A stretch of 64,000 bases of DNA from Mesodorylaimus sp. YZB2_4 (lineage: Eukaryota; Nematoda; Enoplea; Dorylaimida; Dorylaimidae), in the NCBI GenBank assembly GCA_030248295.1, contig JASANH010001230.1, positions 60,547 to 124,546 of the forward strand. Direction: 5' to 3'. Position 1 is the stretch's first letter. Every line of letters begins with the position of its first letter. The notes beneath the pieces were generated by a model. The model did no database searches. It saw only the letters and a list, made by a program, of their open reading frames with translations, and had not been told where the DNA came from. Shown here piece by piece: positions 20,065 through 34,940 of this stretch. A program made the translations under genes and the position numbers.

Positions 20065-22412
20065 GCCGAGATCAGTGTTGCCAACTTCGCCGGAAACCGG
20101 CGATTTGTCGCCGGTTTTTGACCCTGTCGCCGGTTTTTCACCGGTCGGGTACCTTCGCCGGTTCCGTTCGCCGGTCAGCCTCAATATCGCCGGTTTTGTC
20201 GCCGGTTCTGGAAGCTTCTCTCTCCAGCACTACAGTGTGCAAACTTTGGCATTGACCGCCAGCTTTGATGTTGACGCATTCTCTTTTTCTGTGCCAAGTA
20301 CGGACATATCATTTAAACCCAGTCCACAAGCTTGCTGAGTATCTCCTTTTTCCTCTTCTCACCCTTTTTTTGCGTCAAAATTTGGAAACGCTTATCTAGT
20401 AATTTTTTATTTCGTTTCGAACTTTCTGGGGAGTACGTCGTTAGATGCCCTGCAGCCCCATCACTTTAGGTTATTATACCTACTGGCTAAGTCATGCCTG
20501 AGCATTTCGTCCATTCTCTTGGATAATTTGCAAAAATACGGCTCATACAAGGTTGGAAAACTTTTCAAGGGAATTTCCTATTTTCCCCTTAAAACTCAGG
20601 GAAAATGGTAGGTTCAGAGCCAAATTTAGAAGAAACTGAGAGGCTGCATTTTAAGGCTTAAAGTTTGGCGTTTTTACAATATGAAGTGGTTTAAAGGATT
20701 GGTATCGCTTCATCATTTCATCCAAATTCAAATTATTCTCCAACGGCTTCATCTGTAAATGTCATGATTAGGAGATGTAACCAGTTAAAAATTCTTCTAC
20801 CAAGTCTAGGTCAGGGTAAAAATATTAGGGGAAAGATCGGATCAGCATCCGAAACTGGGGGGGTGTAGCCCCCGTGACCCCCCCTCTACGCTAGACAAAT
20901 TGTCAATTTTGTAATGTTAAAATTTTGAAAAACGGGTCTGACCCCCCTCTAGACAAGCCAAAAATTAGTGACCCCCCCCCCTATGGGAAAGCTAAGAAAA
21001 TCCCGACCCCCCCTCCCCCATCCTCGATGAGCCAAAAGTTGGTGAGCCCCACCGCAATCCTGACCCAGCCGCGCCTCTGGACCAAGGGTGCAAGTATACA
21101 GGGTCAAGCTACAAAGTACAAGTCACAGTCTCGAAGTAAAGAAAAATCAGCGAACAGAGGCTGCTCGGTAACTTTATAGGAGTCAGCTCGCTGATAATCA
21201 AAAATTTTTAAATTTGCCGCGCCCACTGATGCCCAGGTGCAAGAACCTTATGACAGTCGGGAGGTAAACTTGACTAGCGCAGTGAGAGGTTTGCGCGAAA
21301 CGCCTCTCATTGAGTCTAGCTTGCGCGTAATAACCGATATTCAAGGAGCTGTAGCAACATTATCAAAGAGGACTGAACTCCAGCGCCGGCCAGACTGCCA
21401 GATTTGAAACTTGTGCCCCTGCTAGAAAACGGGGACGCTACAACCAACATGAGACCTCTGTCGATTGAATATTGCTGCCCCCAAACCGTGTGTTCAAGGA
21501 ATGGAATGCATTGCGATCACAGGGCTCAGGCTGGGCAGGGTTGGTTCCGGTTTAAAAACCTTAAAAACAGTTTGAAAACTGTGCGAAAAACCTGCGAAAA
21601 TCAGGGAAAATGAGAATCTTCGAGCCAAAAATCAGCAAAAACTAAAAAAATTGCATTCCAGGGTTCAAGTCGTGAAAATTCCAAGGATAATTTTGATTTT
21701 TGTCCAGAAAAAATGTAGAAATCAGGGGAAAAATAATCTTCCAGGGAAAATTTGAAGATTGCATTTCGAGGTTTCAAACTTGGAAATTAAGAAAATTTAA
21801 ATCTTTGCCTGGGGTTTTGGAAAAATCATCTTACCGCGCTGTGTGTGAGCCTTATTAATGAAAAAAGTTTATAACGCATTGGTAAAAAAATTTTTTTTGA
21901 TTCCTGGCCCCCCCCCCCCCTTTTAAGGCCCCAAAAAATTTTAGACCCCCCCCCCTCTAGCCGAGCGCTAGGTTTCGGATGCTGGATCGGATTATTGTCT
22001 CAAAAACCTGGGAAAATCAGGGAAAATCATTCCCCAATAGTTTGAACCCTGAAGAAGACGAATCTGCCATCAAAAAACTCCTAGGTCGCTTTTAGGAAAA
22101 TATATACGATCATAAGAGAGGTCAGAAGAGTTGGTCGTCGACGGAGACAGTTTTAAAATTTGGGAAAGAATTCATGATTACAGTGCTTGTTGAAACAGTC
22201 CTATAGGAAGTGGCAGCAGAAGGCGATTTTTGTTTTTCGGTAATGCGAAATGCACGAGTTGCTGATGTGAAGTAAAAGTATACAAAGTAGCACTGTGTTT
22301 TGATGCATTTTATGATCGCCGGTTTTCTGTCGCCGGTCACTTATTTTGTCGCCGGTTTTTATCTCAGCTTTCGCCGGTCGTGTTGTTTCAGGTTGGCAAC
22401 ACTGGCCGAGAT
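20065..22412. mobile_element. Non-autonomous hAT-like transposon with 8-bp TSD
   Basis: The element itself is 20073-22404 (2,332 bp). It starts CAGTGTTGCCAAC and ends GTTGGCAACACTG, a perfect 13-bp TIR. It is flanked on both sides by GCCGAGAT (20065-20072 and 22405-22412), an 8-bp target duplication typical of hAT elements. Subterminal clusters of CGCCGGTTTT-type repeats occupy about 20088-20210 and 22318-22378, as expected for transposase-binding arrays. The interior has no long ORF and several C or G runs, so it is non-autonomous. The uninterrupted left repeat block carries the related empty site (GCCGGGAC on the opposite strand near 8733). Confidence 0.85.
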
Positions 22413-24190
22413 GAGTGTTCTGCTGTTCTGTTCAGTTTAGTTTAGTTGAATTTTTTGCTTTAGTTTGGTGGATTAGTTAGCTTGTTTTTTAATGTTTTGA
22501 TTTCTAAGCCCTAAATTCTTGAAAAATCCACCTGAGATCTTTTGTACATTTTCTGTAGCAAAGAGTATTTGTTTCGGAAATTGAGACCGTTTGCCGCTAC
22601 AAAATATTATTGGCAGTAATATTTTCTGGTGGTAACATTAATTAATTGGTAATATTAATTCGTAACAGTAATATCAACATCGCTGACTTCGTCTGCGGGA
22701 GAGGGGTCGGAGGGTCGGCGACATGGCGGCCCATTTCGCTTTCTTGTAAAAATTGAATTTTTTTAATTTAAATTTTTCCCGCGAAAATTCAAGTTTGGGC
22801 CTTCCAAGGCAAAACAGTAGGTCTTTCTTACTATGAAAAATGAAATTTTTTTTTTGAGGGGTGGTGGGGGTCAAAAATAGCAAAGGTACCTGCACAGCCT
22901 CGCCGGGAGACACAGGAGGGTCTTCGCCATGTAAAAAATTTTTTTCTGCCAAAGATAGTTGGGGGGGGGGGGGGGTAAAAACCATAAAAATTATTTGCAA
23001 CCCCTTGCCGGGCGGGACAGGGGGGTCTAAAAAATGAGAAGGGTCCCCCTTTACAAAATTTTCCCAAAATTTTTTAGGGGGGTCGACACGTCCTTGGATA
23101 CCAAGTCAGCGATGTTGAGTAACTAATATTAATTACGGGACCGCCACAAACGGCAGTGGACTGCTTACAATTGAAAACCCCCTGTCTAAAACAGCCACAT
23201 TAGTTGCCTGTTTAGCCCAGCCACTCTGGAATTTATGTGCAGTACAGAGCCTAACAGTGACAGAGCATAACGTGGAAATCTTCCTTGCACGGAATTTGCG
23301 TCAGCTCAGGAGGTACTTGACGACAAATTTTTTCTGTCTATTCTCAATTACTAGCCCAAATGTAGGTGCGGAAAAGTACTATTATTTCTTAAAAAATCTG
23401 TTATAGACAACGAAAAGGTTAGCCCGCCCTACTCTAACCAAATACAAGGCGAGACGAGGTTGGCTGGGCTCCCTCAGCGGCATTCGTAGATCAGGTGGGA
23501 TCAAACAGAATTGCCTCGTCTCGCCTTGCATTTGGTTAGAGTGGCTTGGCTAACCTCTCCGTTGGCTGATTTTTTTTCAGTCAGTAATAAAAAGTGTAAA
23601 AGGGCGCCTCACCTCAGCCACTTCACTCAGGCCATGGAGGCCGATGGTCGTCAGTTCTATTGCAGAAGGTTGTACGCCTAAGCTATTAGCATGCTGGCTC
23701 CACAGAAGCTGAACTTCCTGTTCTGGTGTCACTGAGTAGGTGCTACACATTCAATACTCGTGCTGTCACGGCAGATGCAACCTTACTGCAGCAAGTCCTC
23801 ACAGTTTCCCAAGTAAGTTCGAGGTGACAGGAGGGAATCGTATTCCAAAACTCCAAACTTCGGTACTTACTCCAAAATACGAAAAGTGTATTGATGTGGG
23901 TACTAGCCTTTGGTGAAAAACAGAAAGAATAAAGTCCCAGAGGGAGTCGACCCCACGACTCCACGATGCACCGAGTACCTCAGAGAGGCATGCGTTGTGG
24001 GTGAGTGTAGGAGCACGATTGTGAGCCTCGCCCTGAAGGCAACATAAACGTAGATATATCACGTCCACATAAGTATAACCCACTCAAGCATGTGCCGTCG
24101 AGGGAGCGCAGCCAACCTCGTTTGCCGTGTATTTGCTGAGAGTAGGGTGGCTTGGCTAACCTTTTCGTTGCCTAATAACAGATTTTTTTT
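22413..24190 (+). repeat. Right inverted repeat block, second part
   Basis: Reverse-complement match of 7505-8735, including the palindromic MITE-like unit and the CTCGTCTCGCCTTG pair. Between about 22680 and 23110 the right copy carries extra sequence with G and C runs that is absent from the left copy. Confidence 0.7.
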
Positions 24191-24763
24191 AGAATCATAA
24201 CAGCTCTTATCTGGACTGCGTACACGTGAGTGTTGTGTTTAGTCCAGGCAGTGTGTCCCTGTCATACTGACTTTTACTAGTCTGAATTAGGCGATGCGCG
24301 ATAATGGACGAAAGCGAGTTTGGCGAGCTCTGTTGGAGAAAAAAAGCCATTATTCGTAGTTGATTCTGCACTGCTCTGTGCAGATGCATGTAACAGACAA
24401 TGTTCGCACTTTACAGCAAGAGTTTGACCAGAGCCAGGCTGCCGCGATATTCAAATTTTGTGTGCAGAAAAATGACAGTGGCTCTGAAGAATTTACTGAA
24501 ATTGAGGGACATCTGAGGACATACGCGCAAGCACTAAAAAATCACACCTGTATCTGGTCTATGTATGCGACTCCACAGTCCAATTCTTTCCATGCTAGAG
24601 AACCAATTGAGCCTGACGGTATTCAATCTCGAATACCACACCCCACAAACCCAGTCGGAGACTGGCGAAATATCAAATTCAAATTATTCGAGGTCTCATT
24701 TTCTCAAAATCAACCCAATGCACTATCGTTTTCGTTTTACTCTGGCCAAAACTAACAAGAAGG
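24191..24763. other. Intergenic, astacin downstream flank
   Basis: The last ~100 bases (from about 24660) belong to the region duplicated at 16.9 kb. A 131-codon plus-strand frame (24360-24755) shows no domain and runs antisense to the downstream flank of the astacin gene. Confidence 0.4.
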
Positions 24764-25837
24764 TCTAAAAATTGGTCCCGTGACGATTTCCCAATTGGTC
24801 AATTCCCCCACTGAGACGATTCCCCACTGTGTCGATTCCCCCACCGTGCCTGGTGGGGGAATCGACTCACTGAGACATGTGACGTTTCCCCTATTGTGCC
24901 GGTTCCCCCACCGTGTCGTTTCCCCCACCATAATTTTTCGCCTGATGTGCTGACCTGACTTGGGTTGCAACAGGCAGTACGAGTGTGATAGGCTTGTAGA
25001 ATGTGGGCGGCGTGAAGTAAAATTTCGGTGCTGCAGCTCATGTGCAAGGTATTCAGGCTACGAACTTTTTGAACTCGTTCGAGTATTTCAGGAAGGATAT
25101 TTGACACGTTGCCAATACGAGTGAATGTAAGACCAGGCCAGTTTTCTCTGCTTATCAAGGCAGCGGTTCAAATTGCAAATGTATGTGAAAACCAGATCTG
25201 AGGGGTAAATCAGTTCTCGATCCGATCCGACTGCTGGATCGGCAGCATTAGCAACTGGAATTTTCGCTCTGTATATGCTGAAGAATGATAAGGTTTGGCA
25301 TACCATGATGAGAAAATCCCGTTTTTTCTCTCAAATCAGCATTCAGTCCCACTTTATGCTCTGCTTATCTCTCACCTGTGTCCTTCGGAGTAGAGAGAGT
25401 GACAGCGAGAAAACAGAGCAGGTTGGCGAGGACGCAGTGCCAAGTGCGACATCCCCATTAACTTAAAATTTTTTGAAGCGGATCCGATGGATCGGATCGG
25501 TCGATGCTTCCCTTGGACCAGGCGAGAGTGACCCAAGGAGCAAACGTTTTAAGGCCGCTATAACAGCATGGCATTTGCATGGCAATTGAATAATAAAACA
25601 AGATAGCGAACTATTTGAGGCATATTTCAATCTTCTAGGAGTTATGATGACAATTTGCGCATGAATGCTATATTCTTAGACGAAGGCTCAAAATTTTGAA
25701 TGGCCGCAGTTTCTCAAAACTGATAGTGGGGGAATCGTCTCAGTGGGGGAATCGACGCATGTATCAGTGAGTCGATTCCCCCACCAGGCACGGTGGGGGA
25801 ATCGACCAAGTGGGGGAATCGTCTCACAATCTAAAAA
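24764..25837. mobile_element. 1.06-kb TIR transposon with 8-bp TSD
   Basis: The element 24772-25829 is flanked by TCTAAAAA at 24764-24771 and 25830-25837. Each end carries about 110 bp of inverted repeat made of short GATTCCCCCAC / GTGGGGGAATC modules, including a perfect local palindrome around CACCGTGCCTGGTG (left) and CACCAGGCACGGTG (right). No transposase frame is visible. The 8-bp duplication suits hAT or MULE families; which one is not decidable here. The paralogous sequence at 16.9-17.1 kb lacks it. Confidence 0.8.
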
Positions 25838-25891
25838 CCTGGACAACTGCAGTTACGGTCGCAAGTATGAAATATATGCCGGATGCAAGAT

Positions 25892-28603
<2,712 letters not shown>

Positions 28604-30299
28604 CTGAAAAAGGTGAGCGGAGATTTGAGTTGAAATCTTCAACTGCAGTGCGCCCACTCGTCACCGCTGCGTATCACCTTGGTGCTTGGAACAGGTCTCT
28701 AACCTGCCAGAACATTTTCGGGGTTTATAGGTTGTGCATGCCTGCGTTCAGTACACACAAATTATGAGAGTCCTGCTGCACTGTGTGATGAAGGTCAGGC
28801 ATGTTTGCTGCTCCCGTGTAACCCTCATGCCTGGTAGGCCATGGCGAGTGGGAGAGAGTAATCGATACTCTCCCCTGGCTGGGAGACGTCAACCCCTCGG
28901 GTTGATGTTTCAGCCGTAGGTATAGTCGCAAGACTATCCTGCTTCAGTCGGAGTTATTGACCCGCCGACTACGGTCGGCCGCCTCCCTCCTACGCCCGCC
29001 AAGCTTGGTTACACTCGCAGTGTGGACAGTGTGGACAGTGGACAAAACCAGACACAAGCTGTGCGCAGGCTTCATGCACATGTTTTACCATCACGAAACG
29101 CGGGTATGCGCAACCGAGACATCATTGTGCAATGATGATCAGTCCCCCATTTGAAGGTTGGTGATATCCATGATCCGGCCTGACCATGATGTGAAGATAT
29201 CATCGACCTGTGGCATGCTCCATGATTCTCCCTCCTTCCCTCACCCACTGTATCCTCAGTGGGAAGTCTGAAATCCTTTTTCCACATGGCTGAAACAGGT
29301 TTTACAGGGTAGTGCATAATAGATAGATGTGCTCCATGGGAGTTCTGCCCCCTAAAAGAAATAATCGCTTATCTAGTGCTCTTAGACATTTTTAAGCTCA
29401 TAGAGAGCGCACTGCTCCGACAGCAGCGCCACTTCACTTTTTGTCTGTGCAGACAGAGAGACCGCATGAATTCCGCGTGCAGTGTCAACATGGATTGTAC
29501 GAGCTTGCGGTTTGTAGGAGCCTCCAGAAAAAATGAGGACAGTGAGTCGTCAGTTTGTGCGGAAGTTCCAGGCAACTGCCTGACGACGTGGTCAGTTCCA
29601 GATGCCTCGTCGCCTCCAGTCCATATCTGATACTCACACTGATATTTGCTGGCAGCCTGACGCTCTCAACCACGTCCGATCCAAGAATACCTGCTACTAC
29701 TTTGGTTGTTCCATTCCAAACCAAAACGTGCGGGCTCGCGAGTCGTACAGCTTTGCCACGTTTGATTCCAGCATATTTTTGAGTGCCCTAGAAACACTTT
29801 TGTCCCGCACGATTATCCAATCAAATTCATACACTTACGAGGGGGTCGACCTTTCCAACAAAATGTCGAGGGTTGTTTTGCAATTTCCGACGTTCCTCTA
29901 AGATTGTTGCCTGGACATCTTCCGTTCGTTGACCAGCCCCTCCAATCGCTTCAGTGTGAAACCAACTCTGAAACGGCTTTTATTATTCCTGCAGCTCGGA
30001 TTAAGTATTTAAAACTGCTGTACCGCCGAAAACAATGCAGCAGTCAAAATTAGTGCCGATAAATCCATTTTTGACACAAGTGCTTCTTTCGTTCGACCGT
30101 GTCGCCCCGCTATAAGTTGTGGCAATGTTCGTTTCTGACGTCGATGGTTGGAACTTCTGAACCGCCAGCTGCCTAGGCGAGTGATAAATGCTGTAGGGCC
30201 TTCGAAGTGACGCTTCTGATAGGCGAGCGGCTGCTGGGCTGCTTCGAAGCTGCAGTAAAGGCTTCAGGAATATTTGCACACCCAGATTCCCGAAAAGCA
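28604..30299. other. Upstream region of astacin; first exon expected here but not found
   Basis: The acceptor TTTTTCAG before 28603 means a 5' exon with a signal peptide should lie upstream, but none was convincingly identified. Contains repeat family C at 28775-29000. A 100-codon frame at 29602-29901 (+) has no recognised domain. Confidence 0.4.
28775..29000. repeat. GC-rich dispersed repeat (family C), inverted copy
   Basis: Second copy of the family at 26866-27075, opposite orientation, upstream of the astacin exons. Confidence 0.65.
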
Positions 30300-30442
30300 T
30301 AAATCCAACTGGAATCCAGTATGGATACATTTGAAAACCCAACTGAATACAGTTGGATCAGTTCGCGATCCAGTTGGAATCCTGGTGGATGTAAGTGGAC
30401 TCCAGCTGGAATGAATTGGAATCCACTGGATTCCAAAAGGAA
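30300..30442. repeat. Degenerate CCAACTGGAATCC repeat array
   Basis: Repeated, imperfect, partly palindromic CCA(A/G)CTGGAATCC words. A sister array lies at 32930-33155; both contain TCCACTGGATTCCAAAAGG or a near-identical string. Confidence 0.55.
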
Positions 30443-30619
30443 GTAGTGTGTACCATCTGCACAATCCCGCTAGATCCACTACATATCCTCATAGATCTTC
30501 TACTACCGCCACTTCGTGTCCCTCCACTGATCTTTTATTACAAGGGCAACAATTTTTACGATCATTTATCGATTGATCATACCAAAAGCCAGCAGACTGG
30601 CAAGGAATCATATCGTTCA

Positions 30620-31602
30620 CTATGAAAAAGCTGAGAACGGTCGTTGATGCTTAGCTTTTCTTGCCGCATATGACTTCGTTCGCCACTGATCTTCGACTGC
30701 AGCGTCGTAATTGGCTGGTTTGATACTCGCTGAATTACTCACTATTCGCCGAAATAGACTTTCACGCCATGGAGATGGCCTGAAAAACGTTTACTCTTAT
30801 TCACACATTTGCGACGGTGCTGGGAAGTTTGTTCACAAACTGAGGACTTAAAATCACTCAAAGCAAGAATTCGCCCTGATCTTATCACATATCTCTTAAT
30901 ACTATATCCCCAACATATTTTTCTCGATTTTGGTGCACCAATTTTTTGAGAAGATACACTAATGCACTGTGTATATCCCATGCCCCCGATGTACACAATC
31001 ACTCACGTAGCATTCAATTTTCGGCGTTCAGTGCCCCAATCGTTCATGTCGTCGAGCGAGGCTGTAATGAACTTCTTCAATGATAGCCGTTTTGTAGACG
31101 AAAGTTCCGCTTGAAGTTTTTCAGCAACTCCAGATTCCGTATAGCTCTTGATTTCAGCCGACAACGTACTGTACAGTTTTCCTTGTTGCCTGGCCAAACT
31201 GTAATCTCCCGATACCGTTTCAATATCTCTAAAAGACAACAGCTTTGGTCCCGCCTGGTGTGACTCACAGACTTACCATTTATTAATTTCACGCCATCTG
31301 GATCTCGTTGTTCCAAGGGTTTTCGATTCTTCACAGATGCAGAAGTGGGGAACATGTGAAAATACATATCCTCGCCATAAAAACCCTTGATTAACTAAAA
31401 ATAAAGTCATTTTCAAACTAAGCATTAGAAGGAATGAGTGAGAACTTACAGCTCTAGCGAATGAGCCTTCCCGCGTGCTTCGATTGTTCTGGAAAATCTG
31501 ATTTATATCATCAGTGATATCGACGCCCATATAAAATATTTTTTTGGTGGCAACGTTGAATAACTCATTCGCTTCACAAGCAACAATATAATTATTGTCA
31601 AC
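30620..31602 (-). CDS. Unidentified protein, at least four exons, 5' incomplete
   Basis: Exons in transcript order: 31450-31602, 31277-31394, 31007-31226 and 30620-30779, with introns 55, 50 and 227 nt. The phases agree and the coding length is 651 nt (217 codons with stop). The third exon uses the second AG of an AGAG acceptor; using the first would shift the frame to an early stop. The first listed exon starts directly after TTATTGCAG, so an upstream exon is missing. The protein is soluble and charged, with a Lys/Ser-rich helical stretch near residues 90-140; no signal, membrane segment or recognised domain. The last exon is the least certain, since the third could also end at an in-frame TGA at 31003-31005. 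Confidence 0.4.
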
Positions 31603-32297
31603 CTGCAATAAGAATAAAGGTTTAATCTACAACTAGGTTTTAGCAAGCTGACAAAACAGCACTTGCTTAGTTTACCATCCAAGCAGCTCTAGAAAAAAAT
31701 CATTGCCCACCTCAAACCAGGGGCTAGGTAATTCAGATACTCTGACTGATTACGAGTTACATGCTATCCTATCATTGTATTTTGACTATCATAAATTTAG
31801 GGACATGTCCAAACTGATTATGAAACCAGCCCCAGATCTCCAAAGGGGCATTATTGCAACTGAGTCGTCGGTTTAGATTGCAGCAGGCCGCCTACATGTA
31901 TTTGTCGAATCAAATTCGATCAAAGGCGTCAAGTTCAGGAATTATAGCTGATTTATTTCCAACCTTGTGTCAAAGATGGCTGTTGCGCACGGATGACAGT
32001 CGGTAGGACATGTTTTTCTGAGAAACTTAAGAAAGTCAGTGAATCCTAGAATTATGTGGAGAACTCAGGAAAATCGAGGAAAACAGGATTGTTCTAGCCA
32101 AAATTAAAGTAAACTGTTTGAAACTAAATTCTGAGGTTTGAGATTTTGAATCGCCCACCTTTCTGTGTGCTTGTTGTTCATTCTGTGAATCAGCTGAAAT
32201 CGATTTACTATTCCTGGGACGGGGTAAAAATATTTTGAGGGAATTAAGATTTTTGTCCAGAAACCCAAGAAGTCAGGGAAGGCCTTTATTTTGATTC
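31603..32297. other. Intergenic, nothing supported
   Basis: No exon of the 31-kb gene could be placed here, and no repeat was recognised. Confidence 0.35.
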
Positions 32298-32357
32298 TTG
32301 CATGCTCCCATTCTAACATTGTCTCTGATAAACTCTAAATTCAGATATCGATTAATG

Positions 32358-32768
32358 GATGAAATGAAATTGCCTCCCGATCATGAAGGTTGGTGTCTTC
32401 TGCGCCGACATTTTCCTGCAATTTCTAATAACAATTATATTTTTTCCAAACGGGCGGCTGCTGGGTCATTTTATCTTCATTCCATTTTCCATTCGGCAAA
32501 AACGGCGAGCATAATTCGGTACGAAAGCCCGCAAAACGATTGCGACATCAATCAATTCTATGGCGAAATTCAGGTGTGTTTTAAAATTTGTGGCGAATTG
32601 TATTTGTTAGTGAAAAAATTTAATCGATCAATGACCACAAATATGTTGGAAGTTCCACCTCCAGAAAATGAGTTATTATTACGATTGTATAGCAAAAGGG
32701 TATATGGTTCTTTTTTTGGATTGTCGAGCCAACTGCTAATTTTGATGTTGTCAATCTTCGATATGTGA
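32358..32768 (+). CDS. Possible transposon-derived ORF
   Basis: An open frame following an in-frame ATG at 32358 (an upstream ATG at 32298 is also open), about 136 residues. It contains INQFYGEIQVCFKICGELYLLVKKF. The order F/YG-x-I, aromatic strand, then a short hydrophobic strand resembles the C-terminal segment of some CACTA or domesticated-transposase proteins, but this is only a pattern likeness. It is flanked by the CCAACTGGAATCC-type repeats at 30.3 and 32.9 kb, which might delimit a larger mobile unit. No intron signals were needed. Function unknown. Confidence 0.3.
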   Translation, partial: DEMKLPPDHEGWCLLRRHFPAISNNNYIFSKRAAAGSFYLHSIFHSAKTASIIRYESPQNDCDINQFYGEIQVCFKICGELYLLVKKFNRSMTTNMLEVPPPENELLLRLYSKRVYGSFFGLSSQLLILMLSIFDM

Positions 32769-32929
32769 ATAACTGCGCGATTTTAGTGGTATCATCTAAT
32801 GGTCTGGTCACTGTAGCTGATTTATTGCCCTTTGAACACGACTGATTGTTTGTAACTGTTTCGAACTATTCATTTTATGAATTAAAAACAAACACTCTGA
32901 ACGGCAAAACAGACTTAGCAGCTGTCTGA

Positions 32930-33155
32930 AATCCAGGTGGAGTCCACCTGGAATCCTGTTGTAATGCACCAGGTGTTATTCTATTATACTTTGGTGAATC
33001 CACTTGGATTCCAAAAGGACCCCTAGTGTAAGCTGCTGGAATCCAGCCGGAACAACATGGATCCGCTGGATAACTGGATCCAACTGGATTCCTGGCGGAT
33101 TTTACACATACGGCCGGAATCCAGCTGGATCCATCTGGACTGTGGTGGATCAAGG
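32930..33155. repeat. Degenerate GGAATCCAGCTGGA repeat array
   Basis: Imperfect repetition of ATCCAGCTGGATCCA-like words in both orientations; related to 30300-30442. Confidence 0.55.
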
Positions 33156-34940
33156 AATCTGGGCATGCTCCTGATCCCCATAAGAGACGTCAACAATGGC
33201 CACCTGGCAGACCAAGTGATAACTAATCCAGCAAATTGTGGTTTAACAGGAATCTACTTGAAAAAAGTGAGTTTGCATCGCGCAAACGTTGCTCTGTTGT
33301 TCTTATCATTATCATCATTTTACTCCGCACCGACCCAAAAACATGCACTTGATGGGAGAGAGACACACAAAATTAATCAAACCTCATACGCGCGATAAAG
33401 CTATAACGCACGAAAAGTCGACCAAGCGTAATCCGACGGTACAGAATTCCATAAAACACCCGATCGGCTCTGATGTTCACGTCACCAGTCAGTGGAGCAG
33501 CGGTGGCTCAGGGCGTTGGTTCCACTGCTCAGGTCGATATTCGGACTGATCGTGAAAACAGCAGTTTAGTAATCCCGTTCGCAGGGACGAAAACTGGTGT
33601 GGTCTTCGACGGTGATAGGAAGTTCATCGCTGGCAGGCTCACCTGCTGGAAGCATCCAGCGGCATGCTGACAGAGTAGCCATCGTGGGGATGCTGGCGCT
33701 GACACTAAATCCTTCGGCGATGGTGTTCCTGGTGCAGAGGTCAGACGTCGCTCACTGTCTCCGTTTTCATATCATGATTAGTGGCCAGACATTTGTGGAA
33801 TTGGTCAAAACTTGTTCAGGCGAACTGGGAAGGCACAAGCCCCGCTGTAAAAAAATAACAATAATTTTATCTGTCATATCTGGGCTCAGTACAATTGACA
33901 CAGACTGTTCACATGCACCTGCCGCTCCAATTGTAAGGCAGACTTGTTTGTTTTCTTGAGCCTATTCTTAAGTACAACCATTCAAAAAACCACCAAACCA
34001 TCAAATACTCAATGCTTAGGATCCCCCGATCTGACTAACTTCGAAAACTTCATTCTACAATCTGTTTTGGTGACCTGTCTGAGAGAACAAAGTGCCATTT
34101 GTTTTCTGGGACAGCAATTATGCGGGCTCACAAAGCATGGCGTGCATCATAGTGATCTGTGCGGCACTGCAATGATGCCCCCCGTCGACTGATGGTTACA
34201 CTGGACTGTTGTCGGCTTAGGACGATATGCGGAATTCTTTCTGAGAAGCTCGGCCCGCTGCTATCCATATTTTCCCCCATCGTTTCGTCGATGGTAATGA
34301 ATTTTGCACTTGCGTTCACAAATTACCAACAGGTCGAATGCCTTCGAGCCCATCAGCCTTCTCTTTTGTCAAACTATGAACACAAGTTTCCCGACGACCA
34401 CTGGTTCTCCCATCGGTCGCCTAGTGATAAGAAGTCAATGAACGAAAGTCGCTGGGAGCCCGTACAAAAACAGGTAGGATCAATAATGCGATCAGACAGG
34501 CCGCTGCAAGCTATGGGCCGCCTATCTCCCGAGTGCGCTTAGCATTATTGTGAATGAATGTTATGCCATCCAACGTGGACTGGAATGAGCTTCTGGGTGA
34601 TAGATGACTGATTGTGATGTCTTGATCGGTGTTTCATGAATAGACGGATTGGCGGCGGGGAATCTCGACTATCTGCCCAGCACATTGCTAAGGACAATGT
34701 CGAGTTTTTCAGTTGAAGGCTACGCTGCGGCCAGTTGCGTTGGCCGACACTACAGTATACGGCCGTAACTAGTGGCTGGCACCCACTGGCGCTCACTGAA
34801 TGGCTCCTTGCGTCTGGTTGCTTAGCAAATGCTGTTCGCGATTCTTGGTGTATTTCACTTGATAATAGCCTGCTGAGTTTTTGGTCACGATGAGTGGCCT
34901 GGCATTAGCATCAGGATCGTCTTCGCAGTTCCTGTCGAAA
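33156..34940. other. Intergenic upstream of the GT14 gene
   Basis: Several medium frames (33597-33959, 34159-34542) have no domain or splice context. No tRNA gene is present, although GGTGGCTCAGGGCGTTGG near 33503 has an A-box-like look. Confidence 0.4.

Noticed and set aside
24799-25158. 119-codon minus-strand ORF inside the 1.06-kb element
   Set aside because: It crosses the GGGGGAATCG terminal modules and has no transposase motif.
29602-29901. 99-codon plus-strand ORF with Cys residues
   Set aside because: No signal peptide, no domain, no splice partner found.
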